Assembly (NCBI RefSeq): GCF_008365405.1
Contig: NZ_QOKV01000004.1
Coordinates: forward strand, 248,001 to 312,000
Reading direction: 5' to 3'
Source: Azospirillum brasilense
GTDB lineage: Bacteria > Pseudomonadota > Alphaproteobacteria > Azospirillales > Azospirillaceae
DNA: 64,000 nt
Part shown: piece by piece, positions 52,029-62,059 of the stretch
Numbering within the stretch: the stretch's first letter is position 1
Layout of the letters: the number at the start of each line of letters is the position of its first letter
The notes under the pieces: model-generated
Told to the model about the DNA's origin: nothing
Databases searched by the model: none
What the model saw: only the letters and a program-made list of their open reading frames with translations
Translations under genes and position numbers: made by a program

Positions 52029-52847
52029 TCAGCCGTAGCGGCCGGTGATGTAGCCCTGGGTGCGCTCGTCCCGCGGGTTGGTGAAGATTTCCTCGGTGTC
52101 GTCGCATTCCACCATGTCGCCCAGATGGAAGAAGGCGGTCTTCTGGGAGACGCGGGCCGCCTGCTGCATGTTGTGGGTGACGATGACGATCGTGTAGTTC
52201 TCGCGCAGCTCGTCGATCAGCTCCTCGATGTGGGCCGTCGCGATGGGGTCGAGCGCCGAGCAGGGCTCGTCCATCAGGATCACCTCGGGGCTGACGGCGA
52301 TGGCGCGGGCGATGCACAGGCGCTGCTGCTGGCCGCCGGACAGGCCGGTGCCCGGCTCGCGCAGGCGGTCCTTCACCTCGTTCCACAGGCCGGCGCGCTT
52401 CAGCGAGGTCTGGACGATCTCGTCCATCTCGTCGCGGTGGCTGGCGATGCCGTGGATGCGCGGGCCGTAAGCGATGTTGTCGTAGATCGACTTCGGGAAC
52501 GGGTTCGGCTTCTGGAAGACCATGCCGACGCGGGCGCGGAGCTGCACGGCGTCGATGTTCTTGCCGTAGACGTCCTCGCCGTCAAGCGCGATCAGCCCCT
52601 CGACGCGGCAGTTCTCGATGGTGTCGTTCATACGGTTCAGGCAGCGCAGGAACGTCGACTTGCCGCAGCCGGACGGGCCGATCAGCGCCATCACGCGGTT
52701 TTCCTGGATCTCCAGGTTGATGCCCTTGAGCGCCTGTTTGGCCCCGTAGAACACCTTGACGTCGCGGGCGACCATCTTGGTGCCGTGGATGCCGGCGGCG
52801 GGACGCGAAGGCATGGCCGTGGCCGGGATGTGGGTCTGGACGCTCAT
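52029..52847 (-). CDS. pstB: Phosphate ABC transporter ATP-binding protein
   Basis: A 272-residue ATPase. Walker A is GPSGCGKST, followed by [10 protein letters not shown] as in PstB. The Q loop is [12 protein letters not shown], the signature LSGGQQQR, Walker [14 protein letters not shown] and switch His in VTHNM. It energises the PstCA channel for phosphate uptake. It starts 4 bp after the pstA stop. Confidence 0.97.
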   Translation of the reverse strand: MSVQTHIPATAMPSRPAAGIHGTKMVARDVKVFYGAKQALKGINLEIQENRVMALIGPSGCGKSTFLRCLNRMNDTIENCRVEGLIALDGEDVYGKNIDAVQLRARVGMVFQKPNPFPKSIYDNIAYGPRIHGIASHRDEMDEIVQTSLKRAGLWNEVKDRLREPGTGLSGGQQQRLCIARAIAVSPEVILMDEPCSALDPIATAHIEELIDELRENYTIVIVTHNMQQAARVSQKTAFFHLGDMVECDDTEEIFTNPRDERTQGYITGRYG

Positions 52848-52851
52848 GGGG

Positions 52852-54150
52852 TTACCAACGCCTCTCGAATTTCTTGCGCAGGAAGACGGCCAGGCCGTTC
52901 ATCAGGATGAGGAAGGCGAGCAGGATCAGGATCGCCGCGGAGGTGCGCTCCGTGAAGGCCCGCTCGGGGCTGTCCGCCCACATGTAGATCTGCACCGGGA
53001 TGGCCGTGGCGCTGTCGGTCAGGCCGCCCGGGATGTCCACGATGAAGGCGACCATGCCGATCATCAGCAGCGGCGCCGTCTCACCGAGCGCGCGGGCCAT
53101 GCCGATGATGGTGCCGGTCAGGATGCCCGGCAGGGCCAGCGGCAGGACGTGGTGCGTCACCGTCTGCAGCGGCGAGGCGCCGACGCCCAGGGCCGCCTCG
53201 CGGATCGACGGCGGCACCGCCTTCAGCGCGACGCGCGAGGCGATGATGATGACCGGCAGGGTCATCAGCGCCATCACCAGACCGCCGACCAGCGGGGCGG
53301 AGCGCGGCAGCCCGAAGAAGCCGAGGAACACCGCCAGACCGAGCAGGCCAAAGATGATCGACGGCACCGCGGCGAGATTGTTGATGTTGACCTCGATCAG
53401 ATCGGTCCAGCGGTTCTTCGGCGCGAACTCCTCCAGATAGACCGCGGCGGCGATGCCGATGGGCACCGACAGCAGCATAGTCACCACCAGCGTCAGGGCG
53501 GAGCCGACGACGGCCCCTAGGATGCCCGCCTGCTCCGGCTCGCGGCTGTCGCCGGCGGTGAACAGGGTGGTGTTGAAGGTGTTGCGGATCGACCCGTTGG
53601 CGACCAGCGCGTCGATGGCGGCGATCTTGACGTCGTTCAGCCGGCGCTCGCTCTCCGGCACGTCGCGCCGGATGAAGCCCTTCATGAACTGGTCGATCTC
53701 GTCGTCGGCGCGGACCCAGACCGTCTGCGTGGTGCCGACGATGGAAGGGTTGGCGTTGACCATCGCCTCCAACTCGTACGGCGCGCCGGAGGACAGCAGG
53801 TCGTTCAGCGAGCGTCGGGTGGCGCGGTCGGTGGCCGCCGGGACCTGGGCGTAGAGCGCCTGGCGGACGAGGGCGGTGTAGTTCCGCTCCTCGACCTGCT
53901 GCTTGTCCAGGGTCACCTCAAGCCGGATCTGCGCCTGCCAGAAGGCGGTGTAGCCCTTGCTGACGATGGAGCCGAGCAGAACCACCAGCATCAGCGAGGC
54001 GATCCCGACGGCGAGCATCCCGGCGATCCGGAACCGGCGCTCCGCGGCGTAGCGGCGGCGCAGGCGGGCGGAGAACTCCTCGCTCTGGTAGCGCGACTTG
54101 GTGACGGCGACCGACATGGCCCGCGTATCCTGTTCCACGAGGTCAGTCAT
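52852..54150 (-). CDS. pstA: Phosphate ABC transporter permease PstA
   Basis: A 432-residue permease, longer than enterobacterial PstA because of an N-terminal DUF3333-type periplasmic region (about 30-200) seen in alphaproteobacteria. The membrane part includes the coupling stretch [30 protein letters not shown] with the EAA motif and [17 protein letters not shown]. Its first 8 bp overlap the pstC end. Confidence 0.96.
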   Translation of the reverse strand: MTDLVEQDTRAMSVAVTKSRYQSEEFSARLRRRYAAERRFRIAGMLAVGIASLMLVVLLGSIVSKGYTAFWQAQIRLEVTLDKQQVEERNYTALVRQALYAQVPAATDRATRRSLNDLLSSGAPYELEAMVNANPSIVGTTQTVWVRADDEIDQFMKGFIRRDVPESERRLNDVKIAAIDALVANGSIRNTFNTTLFTAGDSREPEQAGILGAVVGSALTLVVTMLLSVPIGIAAAVYLEEFAPKNRWTDLIEVNINNLAAVPSIIFGLLGLAVFLGFFGLPRSAPLVGGLVMALMTLPVIIIASRVALKAVPPSIREAALGVGASPLQTVTHHVLPLALPGILTGTIIGMARALGETAPLLMIGMVAFIVDIPGGLTDSATAIPVQIYMWADSPERAFTERTSAAILILLAFLILMNGLAVFLRKKFERRW

Positions 54151-55525
54151 ATTTCTCTCGATACTTCTGGACCACCCGGAGGGCGACCATGTTGAGGGTG
54201 AGGGTCACGACGAACAGGACGAGGCCCAGCCCAAAGGCCGACAGCGTCTTGGGGCTGTCGAACTCCTGGTCGCCGACCAGCAGCGTGGCGATCTGCGTCG
54301 TCACCGTGGTCACGGCGTCCAGCGGGTTGGCGGTCAGGTTGGCGGTGAGGCCGGCGGCCATGGTGACGATCATCGTCTCGCCGATGGCGCGGCTGACCGC
54401 CAGCATGACGGCGGCGACGATGCCCGGCAGGGCGGCGGGCAGCACGACCAGCCGGATCGTCTCCGACTTGGTGGCGCCCAGCCCGTAGGAGCCGTCGCGC
54501 AAGCTCTGCGGCACCGCGTTGATGACGTCGTCCGACAGCGAGCTGACGAAGGGGATGATCATCACGCCCATCACGAAGCCGGCGGCCAGCGCCGATTCGG
54601 AGCTGACGCTCAGCCCCAGGCTGTTGCCCACGTCGCGGACGAAGGGCGCCATGGTCAGGGCGGCGAAGAAGCCGTAGACCACGGTCGGGATGCCGGCCAG
54701 CACCTCCAGGATCGGCTTCAGCCAGGTGCGCAGGCCCGGGCTGGCGTATTCCGACATGAAGATGGCCGCCATCAGCCCGACCGGAACCGCCACCGCCATG
54801 GCGATACCGGTGATCAGCAGCGTGCCGGCGAACAGCGGGATCGCGCCGAAGGAGCCGCTGGAGCCCACCTGGTCGGCGCGCATGGCCATCTGCGGGCTCC
54901 AGTGCGTGCCGAACAGGAACTCCAGCGGGTTGACCACCGCGAAGAAGCGGATCGCCTCGAACAGAAGCGACAGCACGATGCCGATGGTGGTCAGGATGGC
55001 GACCAGCGAGCAGATGACCAGCGCGATGTTGACCGTGCGCTCCACCCGGTTGCGAGCGCGCAGGTCGGGGTCGATCCGGCCGCGGGCATAGAGCAGCCCG
55101 CCGATGGCGATGCAGCAGCCGATGACCAGCAGGCTCCAGTCGCCGAGCGCGTGCAGCCGCAGATAGCGCTCCGCCGCGGCGACCACCTCCGGGTCGGGCT
55201 CGCGGCCGGTGGCGACGCCGTGGGCGAGGTTCAGAATGTCGGCGCGCAGCAGGCCGAGCGACTGGGCGTCGCCGTTGACCAGCCGGTCCGGCAGGCCGGA
55301 CAGGACCATCTGCATGACCAGCCAGCCTTCCGATGCCCCCCAGAAGGCGAAGAGCAGCAGGGCCGGAAGCCCCGCCCAGAGGGCGACGTAGAAGCCGTGG
55401 TAGGACGGCACCGAATGAAGCTCGACGATGCGGCCGCCGACGGAGGCGACGGCACGCGACCGGCCCATCTGGTAACCGATCACTGTGAGCAGGGCCAGAA
55501 TGATGAGCAGTACCGTGAGCTGCAT
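54143..55525 (-). CDS. pstC: Phosphate ABC transporter permease PstC
   Basis: A 460-residue permease with an extended N-terminal half (two extra helix groups before about residue 190) and a standard MetI-like C-terminal domain (YGFFAALTMAPFVRDVG, SLRDGSYGLGATKSETIRLVVLPAALPGI with the EAA-type loop). A hairpin terminator lies between pstS and pstC, so the stoichiometric drop between binding protein and membrane parts is likely set there. Confidence 0.95.
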   Translation of the reverse strand: MQLTVLLIILALLTVIGYQMGRSRAVASVGGRIVELHSVPSYHGFYVALWAGLPALLLFAFWGASEGWLVMQMVLSGLPDRLVNGDAQSLGLLRADILNLAHGVATGREPDPEVVAAAERYLRLHALGDWSLLVIGCCIAIGGLLYARGRIDPDLRARNRVERTVNIALVICSLVAILTTIGIVLSLLFEAIRFFAVVNPLEFLFGTHWSPQMAMRADQVGSSGSFGAIPLFAGTLLITGIAMAVAVPVGLMAAIFMSEYASPGLRTWLKPILEVLAGIPTVVYGFFAALTMAPFVRDVGNSLGLSVSSESALAAGFVMGVMIIPFVSSLSDDVINAVPQSLRDGSYGLGATKSETIRLVVLPAALPGIVAAVMLAVSRAIGETMIVTMAAGLTANLTANPLDAVTTVTTQIATLLVGDQEFDSPKTLSAFGLGLVLFVVTLTLNMVALRVVQKYREKYD

Positions 55526-55575
55526 GCGAAACCGCCGGAAATGGGCTGAAAACGGGCTCCTGGCACAAACGGGAA

Positions 55576-55605
55576 ACCGGCGGCCCTCCGAGGAGGGCCG
55601 CCGGT
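55576..55605 (-). terminator. Strong hairpin between pstS and pstC
   Basis: A roughly 14-bp near-perfect stem (ACCGGCGGCCCTCC / GGAGGGCCGCCGGT) with a minimal loop lies 13 bp after the pstS stop. On the minus strand it is followed by TTCCCGTTT. It probably acts as a partial terminator or a 3'-end stabiliser for abundant pstS mRNA. Confidence 0.65.
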
Positions 55606-55617
55606 GCCGTCAGCCGG

Positions 55618-56661
55618 TCAGAGCTGGAGCGGGGTCAGGTTGGTCGCCGAGGTGCGGGCGGCGTCGCGCTCCGCCTTCGGCATGGAGATCAGGCCCTTGT
55701 CGCCCAGATAGCCGTCCTCGCCCATCGCGCGCTCCGAGGTGAACTCGGCGATGAACTCGCGGATGCCCGGGATGACGCCGGCGTGGGCGTTCTTGATGTA
55801 GACGAACAGCGGGCGCGACAGCTCGTACTTGCCGGCCTGGACCGCTTCCGGCGACAGCTCGACACCGTCCATCTTGGCGGTCTGCAGCTTGTCGCGGTTC
55901 TGGTCGTAGAAGCTGTAGCCGAACACGCCGAAGGCGTCCGGGTTGGCGGTCAGCTTCTGGACGATCAGGTTGTCGTTCTCGCCGGCCTCGACGTAGCCGC
56001 CGTCCTCGCGGATGGTCATGCAGGCCTTTTCGCGGGCCTTCTCGTCGGCGACGATCGTCTTGACCTCGGCGACCTTCTTGCAGCCTTCGAGCATCACCAG
56101 CTCGTTGAAGGTGTCACGGGTGCCGGACGTCGGGGGCGGGCCGAGGACCTCGATCTCCTTGTTGGGGAGCTTCGGGTCGATGTCCGACCACTTCTTGTAG
56201 GGGTTGGCGACCATCTTGCCGTCGACCGGCACGTCCTTGGCCAGGGCCTTCCACAGGATCTGGGTGGTCAGGTCGGTGTGCGGAGCCTGCTTGGAGTAGG
56301 CGAGCGCGATGCCGTCGTAGCCGACCTTCAGTTCGGTGATCTGGGCGACGCCGTTGGCGTTGCACTGCTCGACCTCGGACTTCTTGATGCGGCGCGAGGC
56401 GTTCGCGACGTCCGGGTGCTGCGGGCCGACGCCCGCGCAGAACAGCTTCAGGCCGCCGCCGGTGCCGGTCGACTCGACGACCGGGGTCTTGAACTTGCCG
56501 CCCTTGCCGAAGGCCTCGGCAACCGCCGTGGTGAACGGGAACACGGTCGAGGAGCCGACGGCGCGGATCTGGTCGCGCGACTGGGCGTTCGCAGCACCCG
56601 CGAAGGCGGCGGTCATGGCGACGACCGCGGCGGCGGTGACGGCGAGCTTCTTGGAATTCAC
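55618..56661 (-). CDS. pstS: Periplasmic phosphate-binding protein PstS
   Basis: A 347-residue binding protein with a signal peptide (KLAVTAAAVVAMTAAFAGAANA, cut before QSRDQ). Phosphate-contact elements include IRAVGSSTVFPFTTAVAEAF near the N-terminus, VESTGTGGGLKLFCAG and GPPPTSGTRDTFNELV. It is first in the pst operon, downstream of a Pho box. Family length and order are normal. Confidence 0.97.
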   Translation of the reverse strand: MNSKKLAVTAAAVVAMTAAFAGAANAQSRDQIRAVGSSTVFPFTTAVAEAFGKGGKFKTPVVESTGTGGGLKLFCAGVGPQHPDVANASRRIKKSEVEQCNANGVAQITELKVGYDGIALAYSKQAPHTDLTTQILWKALAKDVPVDGKMVANPYKKWSDIDPKLPNKEIEVLGPPPTSGTRDTFNELVMLEGCKKVAEVKTIVADEKAREKACMTIREDGGYVEAGENDNLIVQKLTANPDAFGVFGYSFYDQNRDKLQTAKMDGVELSPEAVQAGKYELSRPLFVYIKNAHAGVIPGIREFIAEFTSERAMGEDGYLGDKGLISMPKAERDAARTSATNLTPLQL

Positions 56662-56782
56662 GGTGATCCCTCCGATGGTCCGGATGTCTCTTTACCGGGG
56701 AACGCGATGGTCCAACCCCGTGCCGCTTCCCCCAGGGATGGGCGGCTTGCGGGGCGGACACTAGTCGGGGTCCGCGACGCGC

Positions 56783-56812
56783 TGATTACGGTTTTATGAC
56801 AGTTTCATGACG
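56783..56812 (-). promoter_or_regulatory. Pho box (three direct repeats) upstream of pstS
   Basis: Read on the minus strand there are three 11-bp direct repeats: CGTCATGAAAC, TGTCATAAAAC and CGTAATCAGCG. This is the TGTCA/N4-AT-rich pattern bound by PhoB. It lies about 122-150 bp before the pstS ATG, between phoR and pstS, so it controls pstSCAB-phoU-phoB but not phoR. Confidence 0.8.
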
Positions 56813-56853
56813 GCGCCCACTTTCGGTCACGCCGATGGGGGTAGCCGCAACCT

Positions 56854-58365
56854 CTACGCTTGGCGCCGCGCGGGCTCCGCGGCGCGGCCCTCTCCCGACT
56901 CCTCCGACGCCGCCGGCAGATAGACCGTGAAGGTGCTGCCCACCCCCACCGCGCTCTCGATGGTCAGGCGCCCGCGGTGGCGGTTCACGATGTGCTTGAC
57001 GATGGCCAGCCCCAGCCCGGTGCCGCCCATTGCCCGCGACCGCGCGGCGTCGACCCGGTAGAAGCGTTCGGTCAGGCGCGGCAGATGGGTGCGGGCGATG
57101 CCCTCCCCCTGGTCGCGCACGGCGACGGCGACCATCGGCATCCCCCGCCCGCCGCGGCCCGCCGGGCCGGACACCCCGACCGCCACGCCGTCGGCGAGCG
57201 ACACGGCGACGGTCACGTCGGTGTTCTCGCGCGTGTATTTGATCGCGTTGCTGACGAGGTTCTGGAAGACCTGGGTGAGCTGGTCCTCGTCGCCGACCAC
57301 CGCGGGCAGGCCGTCCGGCGCCTCCAGCGTCAGGCGGATGCGGCGGCTGGCCGCCTTCAGCTCCAGCGCCGCCATCACCCCGTCCAGCCGGTCCAGCACA
57401 TCGACCTTTCCGGCGGGCGGCATGTGCTCGTCCAGCTCGATCCGCGACAGCGACAGCAGGTCGTTGACGAGGCGGGCCATACGGCTGGCCTGGTCCTGCA
57501 TGATCGACAGGAAGCGCTCGTGCGCCTCCAGATCCTCGCGGGCGGGGCCGCGCAGCGTCTCGATGAAGCCGAGCAGGGAGGACAGCGGGGTGCGCAGCTC
57601 GTGGCTGGCGTTGGCGATGAAGTCGGCGCGCATCTGCTCCGACCGGCGCAGCGCGGTGATGTCGTGCAGCGTCAGGATGACCATCCGCCCCGGAACGGTT
57701 CCAGCGGCGGACGGCGCCCCGTCCTCGCCGGGCACCGGTCGGGGAACCCGCCGCTGGAAGGGCTTCACCCGCACCTCGAACATGCGCTCCACCGGCACCG
57801 GCAGGCTGAATTCGAGGATGCGCGAGGCGCCGCCCTTCAGCACCGCGTCCACTGCCTCCAGCACCGCCGGGTTGCGCAGCGAGGCGGCGAGGTCGCGGTC
57901 GAGGATGCGGTCGCCGAACAGGGCGCGCGCCGCTTGGTTGGCCCGCGCCACCTGCCGCTCCGCCCCGACCAGGACCAGCGGGTCGTGCAGCGCCTCGATG
58001 ATGGATTCGTTGGCTTCGAGCTGGGCCAGCGCCAGTTCGGTGCGGGCGTTCATGACCCGGTGCAGCCGCACCGCCGCCGCCGCCGCCGCCCGCACCGGAC
58101 CGGACGCGGTGACGGGCAACGCGGGGACCGGCTCCGTCGGGCCGGCGGCGAGCTGCGCGGCGTGAGCGGCCACCGTCCGCAGGTCGCGGGCATAGAGATG
58201 GAGCATCAGCGCCACCCCGCCGATCCCGGCCAGCCCGCCCAGAACCGCCACCAGCGGTCCGATCGCCCCCTGCCGCCACAGCCACCACAGAGCCGGCAGC
58301 AGCGGCGCCAGCACCAGCGCGGCGGCGAGGATCAACCGGAGGGGCGGCATCGGCTTGGGAATCAT
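56854..58365 (-). CDS. phoR: Phosphate regulon sensor kinase PhoR
   Basis: A 503-residue kinase. Two closely spaced membrane helices (ILAAALVLAPLLPALWWLW; VAVLGGLAGIGGVALMLHLY) are followed by a linker, a PAS domain (ESIIEALHDPLVLVGAERQV), and HisKA with His in FIANASHELRTPLSSLLGFI. The HATPase has NLVSNAIKYT, RDQGEGIA, FYRVDAAR and GTGLGLAIVKHIV. PhoR-type kinases sense Pst status through PhoU rather than a periplasmic ligand, matching the lack of a periplasmic domain. The ATG at 58365 is chosen. It is outside the Pho-box-driven operon. Confidence 0.94.
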   Translation of the reverse strand: MIPKPMPPLRLILAAALVLAPLLPALWWLWRQGAIGPLVAVLGGLAGIGGVALMLHLYARDLRTVAAHAAQLAAGPTEPVPALPVTASGPVRAAAAAAVRLHRVMNARTELALAQLEANESIIEALHDPLVLVGAERQVARANQAARALFGDRILDRDLAASLRNPAVLEAVDAVLKGGASRILEFSLPVPVERMFEVRVKPFQRRVPRPVPGEDGAPSAAGTVPGRMVILTLHDITALRRSEQMRADFIANASHELRTPLSSLLGFIETLRGPAREDLEAHERFLSIMQDQASRMARLVNDLLSLSRIELDEHMPPAGKVDVLDRLDGVMAALELKAASRRIRLTLEAPDGLPAVVGDEDQLTQVFQNLVSNAIKYTRENTDVTVAVSLADGVAVGVSGPAGRGGRGMPMVAVAVRDQGEGIARTHLPRLTERFYRVDAARSRAMGGTGLGLAIVKHIVNRHRGRLTIESAVGVGSTFTVYLPAASEESGEGRAAEPARRQA

Positions 58366-58458
58366 GATCGGCGCTTTCCGTGCGTCGGACGGTTGTCGGA
58401 ACGGAACTCCGCTTGTACACCATCCCGCAAGCCGGTGAGCGGGCGTCACAAAAGATTA

Positions 58459-58492
58459 ACGCGCGGGCCGGGGAAAGGCCCGGCCCGCGCGT
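58459..58492 (-). terminator. Terminator after maeB
   Basis: On the minus strand a 12-bp perfect stem ACGCGCGGGCCG / CGGCCCGCGCGT with a 10-base loop is followed by TAATCTTTTG. It is 23 bp beyond the maeB stop and upstream of phoR. Confidence 0.75.
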
Positions 58493-58514
58493 CCATAGGA
58501 AACCGCCTGTCCGC

Positions 58515-60785
<2,271 letters not shown>

Positions 60786-61003
60786 CGGGGTTCGGTTCCT
60801 GAGCGTAGGCTGTCGCAGCCGTTCTTCTTTGGGCCGGCCGTCGTTGTCATGCTCGGTTCCGGCCGGTCGGGCGGCGGATGTTAGCCCGCGCGGACGCGTC
60901 CCGCCAGAGCGGGATCGCACGAAAGATGCGAATTTTTGCTGGAATACGACATATCAGATCACGAACAATGCTCGAAGCAATCGTTTCGTGTTCGGAAAGA
61001 GGC

Positions 61004-61741
61004 TCAGCAGCCCTCGGCCATGTCGTAGATGGCGTCCATGTCGCTGATCAGGACCTTGTTGCCTTCCTGCAGCGAGATTGCCCCGGCGGTCTTCAGCTGG
61101 GTGAAGGTGCGGCTCACCGTCTCGGTGGTCAGGCCCAGGTAATCGGCGATGTCGGCCCGGCTCATCGGCACGTAGACGGGGTTTTCCTTGTGCCCGCGCC
61201 GGGCGGCGCGCTGGGACAGCATCAGCAGGAAGGAACAGATCTTCTCCTTCGCCGTCTTGCGGCCGAGCAGCAGCATCTGGTCTTGCGCCGCCGCCAGTTC
61301 GTTCGAGGCCATGGAGAAGAGACGGCGCTGCATCTTCGGGAACTCGTCCATCAGCGCGTCGATCTTCTTGCGCGGAAAGCGGCAGAGCGTCGCCGCCGTG
61401 ACCGTTTCCGCGGTGTAGGCGTAGCTCTCGTTGACGGCCAGCCCCAGGAAGTCGCCGGTGACGAGGAAGCCGGTGATCTGGCGGCGCCCATCCGGCAGCA
61501 GCTTGTAGAGCTTCACGGTGCCGGCGGTGACGTTGTAGAGCGCGTCCGCCGCGTCGCCCTCGCTGAACAGGGTCTGTCCGGCTTCGACGCGGGACGTCTG
61601 GAGGATGTCGGCGAGACGGCGCAGTTCCTCGGGGTCCAGGGCGGCGCAGACGGTCAGACTGCGCACGGGACAGGCCCCACAGGGATTCATCTCACTCGCC
61701 GCGCCCTTTTCGCGGGCGCGCCCCATGTCAAAGGGTGGCAT
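61004..61741 (-). CDS. fnr: FNR-type oxygen-sensing transcription factor (Crp/Fnr family)
   Basis: A 245-residue regulator. Four cysteines for an oxygen-labile [4Fe-4S] cluster are present: C21, C24 and C32 near the N-terminus (NPCGACPVRSLTVC) and C120 (ATLCRFP). The cAMP-fold sensor domain runs to about 140 with a long dimer helix. The HTH (SRADIADYLGLTTETVSRTF) has the E-x-x-SR residues that read TTGAT-N4-ATCAA. Names used in relatives are FnrN, AadR or FixK2-like. The ATG at 61741 is better than a TTG at 61753. It lies beside ccoS/ccoI, its expected targets. Confidence 0.94.
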   Translation of the reverse strand: MPPFDMGRAREKGAASEMNPCGACPVRSLTVCAALDPEELRRLADILQTSRVEAGQTLFSEGDAADALYNVTAGTVKLYKLLPDGRRQITGFLVTGDFLGLAVNESYAYTAETVTAATLCRFPRKKIDALMDEFPKMQRRLFSMASNELAAAQDQMLLLGRKTAKEKICSFLLMLSQRAARRGHKENPVYVPMSRADIADYLGLTTETVSRTFTQLKTAGAISLQEGNKVLISDMDAIYDMAEGC

Positions 61742-61873
61742 GGCATGACCCAACCCTTAGCCGTACAACGCTCCCATAATCGTCATATTCGGTCTGTTTC
61801 GCAACGGTGCTCGCAAGGGCCGTGGCCGAATTGCCATACGAATGCCTTATGAGCGGCCCGCCGGAGCGACCGA

Positions 61874-62059
61874 TCAGCGCCCTTTCGGCGGGGTCGACGG
61901 CTCGGCGTTGGGGCGCGGCGGCTCGTCGTCGAACAGGATGCGGTGGGCCGCCCCGTCGAGATCGTCAAACTGCCCGGACTTGAGAGCCCACAGGAACGCC
62001 CCCAGGCCCATCAGCCCCAGGCTCAGCGCGATCGCGATCAGATAGAGAAGCTCGGTCAT
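61874..62059 (-). CDS. ccoS: cbb3-type cytochrome oxidase assembly protein CcoS
   Basis: A 61-residue inner-membrane protein: one helix (LLYLIAIALSLGLMGLGAFL) then WALKSGQFDDLDGAAHRILF, the CcoS/FixS signature. It is needed for metal cofactor insertion into the cbb3 oxidase. Its 5' end overlaps the 3' end of ccoI by 95 bp. Confidence 0.95.
   Translation of the reverse strand: MTELLYLIAIALSLGLMGLGAFLWALKSGQFDDLDGAAHRILFDDEPPRPNAEPSTPPKGR

Noticed and set aside
54147..55568. Alternative minus-strand frame over pstC, and similar frames over pstA and maeB
   Set aside because: They are out-of-frame readings of well-defined genes, rich in Arg/Gly/Pro.
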